NCBI GenBank assembly: GCA_003979035.1
Contig: RXOA01000009.1
Location: forward strand, 1-33,379
Reading direction: 5' to 3'
DNA length: 33,379 nucleotides
Origin: Candidatus Bipolaricaulota bacterium
GTDB taxonomy: Bacteria; Bipolaricaulota; Bipolaricaulia; UBA7950; UBA9294
Shown here: one piece after another, positions 22,612-30,223 of the stretch
Layout of the letters: each line of letters opens with the position of its first letter
Position numbering within the stretch: the first letter of the stretch is position 1
The notes under the pieces: model-generated
Seen by the model: the letters and a program-made list of their open reading frames with translations, nothing else
Told to the model about the DNA's origin: nothing
The model's database searches: none
Position numbers and translations under genes: made by a program

Positions 22612-23728
22612 CTATTCGGCTAGCAACCTGGGAGAGGCCTCCCAAAGCCAGGGGAGCCTTCCCCAACGTCCCCGGCTTGCCGCCGGGAATCCGCCGAATG
22701 TGTAGAGCAGCTCGCCTGATTGGGGGCAAGCGACGATCGAGTAGACAGTCCCGGACGCACCCCTTTCCCTGTTCCACGGCGGGGTCGGCAAGAAGCTCGA
22801 TCAGTTGTTGGGCGATCCAGTCTCCCCTCTGATCTTGATCCTGATCCTGATCCTGATCTTGATTCCGGCAGAGCGCCGCTGCCTTGCCGATCAACGTGTC
22901 GAGGCGGGATCGTGAGCCGAGATCGGCCGCCACTGCCGTGCGACGATGGTTGGTGCCCGCGATCCACGGCTTGGGGTCGCGCAACGCGCGGTGGTTGACA
23001 CAGCCGCACTCGAACACGGCGCGTGCTCCGGTCTTGCCGTCAACCGCGAACAACAACATCGCTGCGGTTCGCTGCACCGCGGCAAGGCGGTCGACCACAT
23101 CCCGGAGCCGCTCACACGTCTCCAGAGCATCGGTGATCCACACAGAGAAGAGCTGTGCCGGCTTCCCACGGACGGGACGATCTTCGGTGGGAAGGAAGTG
23201 GGCGTGAAGCCACAGTCGCTCGCGATTCACGCCGGTGGCGCTGAAGGTCTCTCCTTCCATCCCGAACAGCAGTGTGGGCAGACGACCATCGTGGTCGATA
23301 TCGCGGATGGTGGCGAACCCCCACAGGCCCGGAGCCCACAGGTCGTTGTTGCGGGCAATCCAGGTCTTGCCTTGGGATTCGACCAGAATCGAGCTGCAGC
23401 CGAACGAGATACACGACTCGACAAACGTCCATTCGGCGATCCGACACAACGGAACGCCGGACCCTTCAGAGAGTCCTTCCATCTCATCGACAAATCGGGA
23501 GGGGAGCGTCTCGAGGAAGCGACCCGTTTCCTGGTCGAGTCTTGTCCAATTCACGGTCCCGAAACGCGCCGGTCCCTCGGCAACGTAGGTCGCAATCGTC
23601 ATCTCCAACCGCTTCCCGATCATCCGACCCAGCTGACAGCCGATCGCTCGGGGCGTGCCCGAAGCTCGCTGGATCCGGGATGCAGCGCCCGTGTTTGGCT
23701 CCGACAACCTGCGTGACGGACTGGACAT
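22612..23728 (-). CDS. C45-family acyltransferase-like Ntn-hydrolase, with one-base frameshift
   Basis: Related to acyl-CoA:6-aminopenicillanate acyltransferase and carcinine hydrolase, Ntn-hydrolases that mature by self-cleavage before a cysteine. Here ESCISFGCSSILVESQG puts the nucleophile at Cys111, followed by TWIARNNDLW as in the family. FATIRDIDHDGRLPTLLF and the CGCVNHRAL region follow. The frame from ATG 23728 (GGGAG six bases upstream) runs past the C4 run at 22760-22763 into unrelated Arg/Gly-rich sequence to 22430, overlapping the next gene. Shifting by one base at that run gives TVYSIVACPQSGELLYTFGG, a standard C45 C-terminus, ending at 22612. The corrected protein has 371 residues. 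The extra base may be a real mutation or a sequencing error. The physiological substrate is unknown. Confidence 0.78.
22831..22866. repeat. Six-fold 6-bp tandem repeat inside the C45-like gene
   Basis: Six units of GATCCT or close variants (GATCTT, GATTCC) in a row. On the coding (minus) strand they encode alternating Gln-Asp (QDQDQDQDQDQ). Copy number can change by slippage without shifting the frame. Confidence 0.85.
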
Positions 23729-23840
23729 GCGAATCTCCCATCGTCGGCATCCCACAAGGATGGTCAGAGTGTACGCCGTGTGTGCGGCTTGTTTCACGCT
23801 GGCGCCTCCGCGTGCCGGATCGTGGTCGTGATGTTGAAGG

Positions 23841-23869
23841 TTGACGCCGGTAGGTGGATTGAGTATTCT
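23841..23869 (+). promoter_or_regulatory. Promoter of the TetR-family gene
   Basis: -35 TTGACG (23841-23846), a 17-base spacer and -10 TATTCT (23864-23869). Predicted transcription begins near 23876, the first base of the palindromic operator region, so repressor binding would block initiation. Confidence 0.65.
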
Positions 23870-23875
23870 CGGATT

Positions 23876-23913
23876 CCGAACGAACGTTCGGTTTAAAACG
23901 AACGTTCGTTCGG
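23876..23913. promoter_or_regulatory. Tandem palindromic operators for the TetR-family regulator
   Basis: Two copies of the perfect palindrome CGAACGTTCG (23881-23890 and 23899-23908), centres 18 bp apart. The second is extended to AACGAACGTTCGTT (23897-23910). Each has CGG flanking on one side. They lie between the tetR promoter and its start codon, and about 150 bases from the start of the divergent C45-like gene, so autoregulation and possible control of both genes are inferred. Confidence 0.8.
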
Positions 23914-23926
23914 AAGTGACTGCACT

Positions 23927-24601
23927 ATGAAACAGAGTCTGGAAGAGAAGATCGTGAGAAGCGCTGCCAAGCTCTTCGCACGAAAGGGGTTTCATACCTG
24001 TACGATGCGTGATATTGCTACGATGGCGCGTGTTTCCACGGGGGCGATCTATCACTACTTCCCCTCAAAGGAAGACATCTACCTGGCGATCGTTCGTCGT
24101 GAGTATGGGCGTCGCAAGGAGATGATCGAGGCCAAAAGGCTCGAAAACCCCACCACTGAAGATCTTGTACGCAGTGCGGTCATTCTGTTGTTCAAAATGG
24201 CGGAGGAGTACGGAAGAGCCGAGCAACTGGTCCTTCACTTGCGCGTCCCTGAAACGCCGCGGCTACGAAAAGAAGTTCAACAGCTTCGCGAGCAGTTGCT
24301 TCAGTATGTTGCCGACCTGATCGAGTCGGGCGTCCGAAAAGGCACGATCCGCTCGTGCGATCCGACGGTTGCCGCGACGGCTCTGATCGGAATGGGGGAA
24401 GCGGTCACCGGTCGTGCGTTGGCGGGGCCGGCTTCCGAGTACCTCATGCAGAGCGGGCCGGAGCAGTTGGCGACCATGGCGTGGCAGGCATTGCGCCCGG
24501 ATAGATGCGGCGGATCCTGCGCGGCGACGACGAACGCCGAGACGTCAGCTGCGGCTGCGGCAGCAGAAGAAAAAGATGATGCGGGGCGGGGGGGTTCCTG
24601 A
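23927..24601 (+). CDS. TetR-family transcriptional regulator
   Basis: A 224-residue repressor-type protein. The N-terminal helix-turn-helix domain spans about 5-52: EKIVRSAAKLFARKGFHTCT, MRDIATMARVSTGAIYHYF and SKEDIYLAI, all standard TetR patterns. The C-terminal half (about 70-200) is the helical ligand and dimer domain; its ligand is unknown. The tail after about 200 is an Ala/Glu-rich low-complexity extension (TSAAAAAAEEKDDAG). The gene has its own promoter and two palindromic operators immediately upstream. It is divergent from the C45-like gene. An acyl-CoA synthetase gene lies 1.3 kb away, so a fatty-acid-type regulator is possible but not shown. Start ATG 23927 has only a weak GGAAG upstream. 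Confidence 0.92.
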   Translation: MKQSLEEKIVRSAAKLFARKGFHTCTMRDIATMARVSTGAIYHYFPSKEDIYLAIVRREYGRRKEMIEAKRLENPTTEDLVRSAVILLFKMAEEYGRAEQLVLHLRVPETPRLRKEVQQLREQLLQYVADLIESGVRKGTIRSCDPTVAATALIGMGEAVTGRALAGPASEYLMQSGPEQLATMAWQALRPDRCGGSCAATTNAETSAAAAAAEEKDDAGRGGS

Positions 24602-25149
24602 CAGCATGAACATCATTACTCGCAACACCATGTCAGCACAGTTCACCCCAGATGATGGAGCCGCCTGCCCCGCCCCTTTCAAATCTCAGGCGAATCGGCG
24701 GTCAAGCCTGGTGATTTCGCGAGACGACGCTTGGGTTCCGCAGCGTTGTCGCAAGGGGGAGAAGCTATCCGGTCTGCTCTTGTAGCGGGACGGATTCCGC
24801 CACGGTGCGGTCCGTCTATGCGGACCGCCCCACCCTATTCCTGCCTATGACGGGCGTCGAAACGCTGCGAAGCGAACGGCGCCCGTCAATCTTGTTCTCC
24901 GGCCAAGCCGGCGAGGGCTTGCCGCAGGACTCATTTCGCAGAAGACAAGAGCCGGGGGGAAGCCTTCCGTCCATCAACGGAATCGTCCAACGCACCGTCG
25001 TCATGTCGAGTGACTGGGATCAGCGGGAGTCTGTGATTGGTTTGTTGCAGGTCATTCTGTACGATCCCACCCACGGATGCACTCGGGAGCGGCGATCCGC
25101 GATCTTGCCGGTGGAGAAGCCGGCGGTCGCCGAATGCGAGGAGGAGTCG
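24602..25149. other. Intergenic, 548 bp, one hairpin, no gene seen
   Basis: A plus-strand frame is open from 24805 into the PrsW-like gene, but its upstream part has no coding character. GCGGTCCG/CGGACCGC with a six-base loop (24807-24828) is a strong hairpin, about 200 bases after the tetR stop and without a T-run. Near the end, GAGGAGG (25138-25144) is the ribosome binding site of the next gene. Confidence 0.5.
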
Positions 25150-25887
25150 ATGAACGTCCAATGGGGTGGAGCCCTGATCACAGGCATTGTCGTCCTTCTG
25201 CTGGTCTGGATCCTGCTGTTGCGCAATGCGGACCAACAGGAACGCCGACGCGGGATCGGAGGATTGGTCCTGGGGCTCGCGGCCGGGTTTCCGGTGGGCG
25301 GAATGATGCTTCTTCTCACACTTGTCATGCCGGATTCGCTGGGCCCGCTCCAGTCATCTCTCTATGGAGGCTTCGTGGGTTCCGCCTTGCCGGCCGAGTT
25401 GGGCAAACTGCTGATTCTTGTCATCTACATCAGGCGAGTCGGGCGCGGACGATCTCGCCGACACGGACTGCAGGCATTGGATGGCGTGCGCCTTGGGGCG
25501 GCGATTGGCTTGGGACTTGCGGCAGTCGAGAGCGCGTTCTACCTGGCGGTCGAAGGCGGGTGGGCGAGCATGGTTCTGCGGGCGTATCCGGGAGTCTTTA
25601 TCCAGACGGCTGCTGGGGCCGTGATTGGCTATGCGCTGACGCAGCGACAGACCGGAACGGCGGGTTCAAGTTCGAGCGGAATCCGGCGGGCATGGACCCA
25701 GGCACTGCTTCTTCATGGCGGATATGGCTTCGCCATCTTGGCCATGATCGAAGTTAGCTACTTTCAAGTCTACTCCAGCAGCAATCTGACCCCACTTGTC
25801 ATGGCGTTGTTCGTTTTGTTGGTCTTGGTCGCGGTGGTTGCGGGCAACCGTCTGCGGCGTGTGTTTCGGCTTGCGCGTTCGGAATGA
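25150..25887 (+). CDS. PrsW-like intramembrane protease family protein
   Basis: A 245-residue protein with about seven membrane helices. PrsW-type glutamic intramembrane proteases carry EExxK, a Glu in GxGFAxxE and a His in a late helix. Here they appear as PAELGKLLIL (82-91, first Glu replaced by Ala), GAAIGLGLAAVESAFYL (116-132, Glu127) and ALLLHGGYGF (185-194, His189). PrsW in Bacillus cleaves an anti-sigma factor at site 1; no such substrate is encoded nearby. The start is ATG 25150 with GAGGAGG five bases upstream; the longer open frame upstream is ignored. It is convergent with the acyl-CoA synthetase, with 26 bases between stops. The family is likely; activity is uncertain because of the altered first motif. 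Confidence 0.75.
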   Translation: MNVQWGGALITGIVVLLLVWILLLRNADQQERRRGIGGLVLGLAAGFPVGGMMLLLTLVMPDSLGPLQSSLYGGFVGSALPAELGKLLILVIYIRRVGRGRSRRHGLQALDGVRLGAAIGLGLAAVESAFYLAVEGGWASMVLRAYPGVFIQTAAGAVIGYALTQRQTGTAGSSSSGIRRAWTQALLLHGGYGFAILAMIEVSYFQVYSSSNLTPLVMALFVLLVLVAVVAGNRLRRVFRLARSE

Positions 25888-25913
25888 GGCACCGCGCCGT
25901 ACTCGGCTCGATC

Positions 25914-27575
25914 CTATCCCCGCGATGGAGACAAACGATCGTGGCGTTCGCGTTCGAGCAGGTGGCGCTTGATGTCGAGGCTGCCTGTCTTTGGAAACGG
26001 GTGGTTCGTGAGCAGGAGCTGGGAGCGACTCCGCAGCCGCTTGTAGGGCGCCAGCTGCTTCTGCCGTTCGCGAATCGCCGCCCACAGGCGGTCGAGCAAG
26101 CGCTCATGGTCCGAATCCTCGATCCCTTCATCCTGCATGCGCTGCCGATTCGGGAAGATGACCGCTTGCAGCGCGATGCGGCCTTGATGGAGTGCGGCGC
26201 GAACGAGGACCTCTTCGACGTAAGGAACCCGCCCGATCTGCCATTCGAGTTCTTCCGGGTAGATGTTCTTTCCGGAATCGAGAACAATGACATTCTTGGC
26301 GCGCCCTTTCAGGAAGATGTTCCCCTTCTGGTCGACGGTGGCAAGATCTCCCGTGTGGAACCAGCCGTCGCTGTCGACCACGCGCCCTGTCGCTTCTTCG
26401 TTGCGGTAGTATCCGGCCATCACGATCGGGCCCCGCACATGAAGCTCGCCAACGCCGTCGGGGCGCGGATCGACAACTCTCGTCTCTACAGACGGAATGG
26501 CCACGCCGACCGATCCCGGCAATCCGCGGTACGGATCGGTGAGGCAGACCACAGGAGAGGTTTCCGTGAGCCCGTAGCCTTCCATCATGCCGATCCCCAT
26601 TCGGCGGAACCCTTGCGCGACTTCGGCCGACAGCGGCGCCGATCCGGACACGAAGAACCTTAAGTCCTGCCCGGTGACGTTGCGCTTCACCTGCCGGCCA
26701 ACCAATCGCGGGGCAACGCGCCACAACGTGCGTCCGATCGCTGATCCTGTGACCTTGGCCATCAGCTTTTCGAACATTGCGTGGTACAGCTTGGGAACTG
26801 CGGCAAAGATCGTCACCCTGTGAGCTTTCATCAATTCCGCAATCCGCCGGAAATCGCTGGTGTGCATCGCGGTTGCGCCCGCGAACAGTGGCAGGAACAA
26901 GCCGGTTGTCAGTCCCATGATGTGATGCCATGGGGCGACAAACAGAATCACGTCCGACGGGGCGACGGGGATCGCTTTGGTCCCTTCGATGAGGTCGGCG
27001 GCGATGTTGCCGTGGGACAGCATGACCCCCTTGGGATCTCCGGTTGTTCCCGATGTATAGGCAAGGACGGCGATCGCATCACTGAGAACGTCCTGTTGTG
27101 ACGCGATCGTCCCACCGGGAGCGGCCGCGCCCTCACGGAGCAGCGATGTGTAGGTGGAGCCTGCGGTCGGATCATCATCGAGATCGACGATTGCGAGGTC
27201 CGCGGGGAGATGATCGCGGGATGAGCCGGGAGCAAAAACCAGCATCGGCTGACAGTGATTCAGCAGCGTTTGCGCTTCGGGGGCGGCAAGCGTCGGATCA
27301 AGCGGTACAAACCATGCTCCACAACGCATGGTGGCCAGCGCCACAGTCGCGAAGCGGATCCGAGGGGGTGAAAGGATGGCGACGCGATCCCCGATCTCCA
27401 CCCCACGAGCTGCCAATGCAGCGGCAAGCCGGGAAACCTCGCTCTCCAGTTCGGCGTACGAGATCTCACTGGGTTCGCCCATGTAGGTGGTCGTGTTGCG
27501 GATTGCGATCCGGTCCGGGAACCGGTGGATCGTACGTTCGAACAACTCGTTTAGCGTCGGATATGGACCTCTCAC
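25914..27575 (-). CDS. Long-chain fatty acid-CoA ligase-like AMP-binding protein
   Basis: A 553-residue ANL-superfamily enzyme that should activate a fatty or other carboxylic acid with ATP and transfer it to CoA. Visible motifs: P-loop LAYTSGTTGDPKGVMLSHGN (171-190), MEGYGLTETSPVV (A5 region), DGWFHTGDLATVDQKGNIF and KGRAKNVIVLDSGKNIYPEE (hinge and A8), and the A10 Lys in FPKTGSLDIKR. Overall pattern and length fit bacterial FadD or long-chain acyl-CoA synthetases. The protein is soluble or membrane-peripheral, with no signal peptide. The start is GTG 27575, preceded by AAAGGAG. No beta-oxidation genes are in the window; the nearby TetR regulator could control it, but no operator copy was seen at this promoter. 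Confidence 0.9.
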   Translation of the reverse strand: MRGPYPTLNELFERTIHRFPDRIAIRNTTTYMGEPSEISYAELESEVSRLAAALAARGVEIGDRVAILSPPRIRFATVALATMRCGAWFVPLDPTLAAPEAQTLLNHCQPMLVFAPGSSRDHLPADLAIVDLDDDPTAGSTYTSLLREGAAAPGGTIASQQDVLSDAIAVLAYTSGTTGDPKGVMLSHGNIAADLIEGTKAIPVAPSDVILFVAPWHHIMGLTTGLFLPLFAGATAMHTSDFRRIAELMKAHRVTIFAAVPKLYHAMFEKLMAKVTGSAIGRTLWRVAPRLVGRQVKRNVTGQDLRFFVSGSAPLSAEVAQGFRRMGIGMMEGYGLTETSPVVCLTDPYRGLPGSVGVAIPSVETRVVDPRPDGVGELHVRGPIVMAGYYRNEEATGRVVDSDGWFHTGDLATVDQKGNIFLKGRAKNVIVLDSGKNIYPEELEWQIGRVPYVEEVLVRAALHQGRIALQAVIFPNRQRMQDEGIEDSDHERLLDRLWAAIRERQKQLAPYKRLRSRSQLLLTNHPFPKTGSLDIKRHLLERERHDRLSPSRG

Positions 27576-27688
27576 GTCATCTCCTTTGCTGGCTCTCCCT
27601 ACACACAGTATGCGATCGGCAGCGACGCTGACAACCCACTTGACTGCCTGGACGACGCCAGGCCTGAATGCTGAGAGAAAGGCGCAAG

Positions 27689-27826
27689 ATGGAAGGGATC
27701 ATCTTCTTTTGGATCGCAGTTGCCGCTGCGGCCTTGGCGAGCCGACACGCCGGGCGGGAGTTGCGGTACGGATCGCCATCGTCGAAGCCCGGAGCCAAGG
27801 ATGGTGTTCTTGCTTCGTCATCGTGA
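27689..27826 (+). CDS. Possible 45-residue small membrane protein
   Basis: A short frame MEGIIFFWIAVAAAALASRH, then a polar tail ending LASSS. ATG 27689 has AAAGG six bases upstream. One hydrophobic N-terminal helix followed by Arg/Ser/Lys-rich sequence is the usual plan of small inner-membrane proteins. It lies in the gap between the acyl-CoA synthetase start and the next plus-strand gene. No family is recognised, and it could be chance; only the ribosome binding site and composition support it. Confidence 0.35.
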   Translation: MEGIIFFWIAVAAAALASRHAGRELRYGSPSSKPGAKDGVLASSS

Positions 27827-27886
27827 ATCGGCCGCGCAAGAGCTTGATCTTGACCGGGCCTGCCGATTCCGTCCACACTGCGATCT

Positions 27887-28681
27887 ATGGTCTCGATCGG
27901 GAAGGCATCCGGTGAACTGGCGCTCGTACTCGCTGCCTTGTTGGTGGCGGTTTCGGGGTTTGCGGCCGCGAATGACGGAGCACCTGCTGGACCGGCCGGA
28001 AACATGGATCTCAGCGGGACTTGGTGGGAGGTGCAGCGCTTTGTGGATCGGGCGGAGATGCCGATCTTCGGCGAGCTGCGGCGCGAAACCACGGCGGTGA
28101 TGCGGGTCGAGATCGTTCAGAGCGGATCGCAGCTTGTGCTCAAGTCATCCTACTGCGGCGCCGGAGTCGAGACCGCCGTTCCCGGACTGAGGATGGTGTT
28201 TCCGGAAGCGTTCGTCCGCGCGCTCGTCTCGGGAGACCGGCACGCCCGACTGGAAGCGTCCGACGATTCAGCGTTGCTTGGCTTCGAGCAAGAGTGGTAC
28301 GTGGAGATCCGCGGTGCCACCGTTGCGGATCCGCTGCACGACCCCCTTCCTGAGTCGGCGGACGACCCACGGGTTGTAGATCAAGACGGCGACGGGCATC
28401 CGGGGATGACGGTGGGAGTCGATCTGCTGGGGTTGATTCGCGGCGAGGTGTATGTTGTCCAGCGCGTTCGCTACCGACTCGTTGGCTGGGTCGAACCGAA
28501 CGGAGGCTCGATCTCTGGCCGGATTGAGTGGAACGACGAGCAGGTCGTGCTTGGAGCAAGTTCGCCGCTTCTCCGTGTCGAATCGATTGGCGAGGCGATT
28601 TGGGAGGAGAGCTCGTTTCGATTCGAGCGAGCTGGTGCTGGACTTGGGTGTGAACAGGCGCCCGACGGAGGGCGTCGCTAG
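27887..28681 (+). CDS. Unknown secreted protein with Ca-binding-like DxDxDG motif
   Basis: A 264-residue protein with a signal peptide (IGKASGELALVLAALLVAV, cleavage near GFAAA). The mature part starts with a beta-rich lipocalin-like pattern (MDLSGTWWEVQRFVDRAEM, TAVMRVEIVQSGSQLVLKS). It then carries VVDQDGDGHPGM (164-174; Asp165, Asp167, Asp169), similar to the calcium loops of EF-hands, dockerins and type-3 thrombospondin repeats. A second beta region follows (VYVVQRVRYRLVGWVEPNG, SISGRIEW). I do not recognise the whole family. It is extracytoplasmic by prediction. ATG 27887 has no clear ribosome binding site, so the exact start is uncertain. The next gene follows after 77 bases. Confidence 0.65.
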   Translation: MVSIGKASGELALVLAALLVAVSGFAAANDGAPAGPAGNMDLSGTWWEVQRFVDRAEMPIFGELRRETTAVMRVEIVQSGSQLVLKSSYCGAGVETAVPGLRMVFPEAFVRALVSGDRHARLEASDDSALLGFEQEWYVEIRGATVADPLHDPLPESADDPRVVDQDGDGHPGMTVGVDLLGLIRGEVYVVQRVRYRLVGWVEPNGGSISGRIEWNDEQVVLGASSPLLRVESIGEAIWEESSFRFERAGAGLGCEQAPDGGRR

Positions 28682-28758
28682 CCGGTATTTGGGTCATCGC
28701 GCAGGCCGAGCACCGGCCGTCAACTTCGATCATGGCCGGTCATGAAGGAGAGAAGACC

Positions 28759-29196
28759 ATGCAGAGCCAGGAAGAGATCCGGCAGGAGGTCTGGGGCCAT
28801 CTGAAGAACTCGCAGTGCGCCTACTTGGGGACGGCGGAGGATGTTCAGCCTCGTGTTCGTCCGGTCACGCTGCTCAATGTGGATGAGAAGTTCTGGATCG
28901 CTACGGGAACGCGGAGCCAGAAGGCTCGTCAGATCCGCCGCAACCCCAATGTGGAAGTCTGTATCCCGCTGGGTGAGGAGACATGCAATGGCTACATCCG
29001 TGTTGCCGGCATGGCTTCGGCCGTTTACGACGATGCGCTGCGCAGGAGGATCGGAGACACATTCGGGTACTTCGGCGGCACCTGGTCAGGCCCCGAGGAT
29101 CCGGACTACACCCTGATTCGAATCCATCGCGTGGAAATCGAGTACCTTTGTCCGGGAAGCAACGAAGCGCACACCTTCATCGTCCACACGGCGTAG
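28759..29196 (+). CDS. Pyridoxamine 5'-phosphate oxidase-like FMN split-barrel protein
   Basis: A 145-residue protein of the PNPOx-like/general stress protein 26 group, which binds FMN, F420 or heme in a split beta-barrel. Features: CAYLGTAEDVQPRVRPVTLL (strands 1-2 and flavin-phosphate region), KFWIATGTRSQKARQIRRNP (WIATG, Lys-Arg) and VRVAG-like IRVAGMASAVYDD. The reaction is unknown; in some bacteria such proteins use F420, which would be notable beside the CofE-like gene at 4.6 kb, but no motif proves it. The start is ATG 28759, eight bases after AAGGAG; an in-frame ATG at 28732 precedes that site. A single-domain length of about 145 is normal. Confidence 0.85.
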   Translation: MQSQEEIRQEVWGHLKNSQCAYLGTAEDVQPRVRPVTLLNVDEKFWIATGTRSQKARQIRRNPNVEVCIPLGEETCNGYIRVAGMASAVYDDALRRRIGDTFGYFGGTWSGPEDPDYTLIRIHRVEIEYLCPGSNEAHTFIVHTA

Positions 29197-29471
29197 CGCC
29201 GACAGGGGGGAAGCGATTGACTCGGAAGCGGGGGCAAAAGCGCGCGGGTCTTTCCGGGACTCTATCGTGCTGACGGCATCCAATCGCGACTGGCGGCTTG
29301 TTGGCAGGGGCCTACGCCGCATGCGGCGCGGCGGGAGAATCCGCAGTTCCCGATCGGGCCGTTGCGGTGGGGTTCCCGTGTCTTCCTCCCAAGGAATTCG
29401 TGTTGCGAAACCTCAGGGAATGCGATAACGTTGTCAGACATCCGTAAGAACAGCACTGCGCCGAGCCGTCA

Positions 29472-29501
29472 TTGACATGCCGAATGCTGTTGCGATACCA
29501 T
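29472..29501 (+). promoter_or_regulatory. Promoter of the rpsI-rpmE-DUF1385 unit
   Basis: -35 TTGACA (29472-29477), an 18-base spacer and -10 TACCAT (29496-29501), giving a leader of about 42 bases before the rpsI GTG. The 275 bases between the previous gene and this promoter contain only a 14-bp GC palindrome (29315-29328), with no gene seen. Confidence 0.6.
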
Positions 29502-29549
29502 GTCGGCGCATTTTGATGTGAGCAATAGCCAATCCAGGAGGTTTCGTTC

Positions 29550-29993
29550 GTGGTTGAGAACGGCATCCAGAAGAGATTGCCCAAGCGTGTAGGCAACTAT
29601 ATGCACGCGATTGGGCGACGAAAGCGATCCACGGCTCGTGTCTATCTGAGCGAGGGAAGTGGAACGATTACGATCAACAAGCGGCCGGCGGAACAGTATT
29701 TCGCCCAGTTCCTGAACGCCTCCGATCACCTTGAGAAGACGCTGAAAGAACCGTTCTATCTCACAGGAACCGTCGGACGGTTCAATGTCATGGCGCGGGT
29801 TCGCGGTGGCGGGTACACAGGGCAGCTTGAAGCCGTGAAGCTGGGCATTGCGCGTGCGCTGACCGGCATCACCGAGGAGTACAGAGCGCCGTTGAAGAAG
29901 GCCGGCTGTCTCAAGCGGGATCCGCGCGAGGTCGAGCGGAAGAAGTATGGACGGCGAAAGGCCCGCAAGAGCGAGCAGTACTCCAAGCGTTAG
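29550..29993 (+). CDS. rpsI: 30S ribosomal protein S9 (uS9)
   Basis: A 147-residue small-subunit protein whose C-terminal tail reaches the P-site tRNA. The core begins HAIGRRKRSTARVYLSEGSG. Other landmarks are ARVRGGGYTGQLEAVKLGIA, ALTGITEEYRAPLKKAG and the signature tail ERKKYGRRKARKSEQYSKR. About 17 extra residues precede the usual start (VENGIQKRLPKRVGNYM). ATG at residue 18 would match the normal length, but GTG 29550 has AGGAGG eight bases upstream and the inner ATG has no such site. The usual upstream partner rplM is absent. rpmE follows 11 bases later. Confidence 0.96.
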   Translation: MVENGIQKRLPKRVGNYMHAIGRRKRSTARVYLSEGSGTITINKRPAEQYFAQFLNASDHLEKTLKEPFYLTGTVGRFNVMARVRGGGYTGQLEAVKLGIARALTGITEEYRAPLKKAGCLKRDPREVERKKYGRRKARKSEQYSKR

Positions 29994-30004
29994 CGGAGGA
30001 TTTG

Positions 30005-30220
30005 GTGAAAAAGGACATTCATCCCGAGGTGAAGAAGGCCGTGATTCGCTGTGGTTGCGGGGCCGAATTCGAAACCCTGTCCACGGTGCAAGATGTGCAC
30101 GTCGATATCTGTTCCAAGTGCCATCCGTTCTTCACGGGCGAGGAGCGGTTCATCGACACCGAGGGCCGCGTGGAGCGGTTCCGCCGCAAGTACGGACAGG
30201 ATCAAGCGGAGGGGAACTAG
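30005..30220 (+). CDS. rpmE: 50S ribosomal protein L31 (bL31), zinc-binding type
   Basis: A 71-residue large-subunit protein. It has the cysteine set of the zinc-containing (C+) form: IRCGCGAEF (two Cys) and DICSKCHPFFTGEERFIDT (CxxC). This form serves as a zinc reservoir and is replaced by a C- paralogue under zinc limitation in some bacteria. KDIHPEV at the start and VERFRRKYG at the end are canonical. GTG 30005 lies four bases after GGAGGA; a TTG one codon earlier is too close to it. It overlaps nothing and is followed after three bases by the DUF1385 gene. Confidence 0.96.
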   Translation: MKKDIHPEVKKAVIRCGCGAEFETLSTVQDVHVDICSKCHPFFTGEERFIDTEGRVERFRRKYGQDQAEGN

Positions 30221-30223
30221 CGC

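Noticed and set aside
22831..22866. CRISPR-like array.
   Set aside because: Units are 6 bp with no spacers; it is a coding microsatellite. No CRISPR array was seen anywhere in the window.
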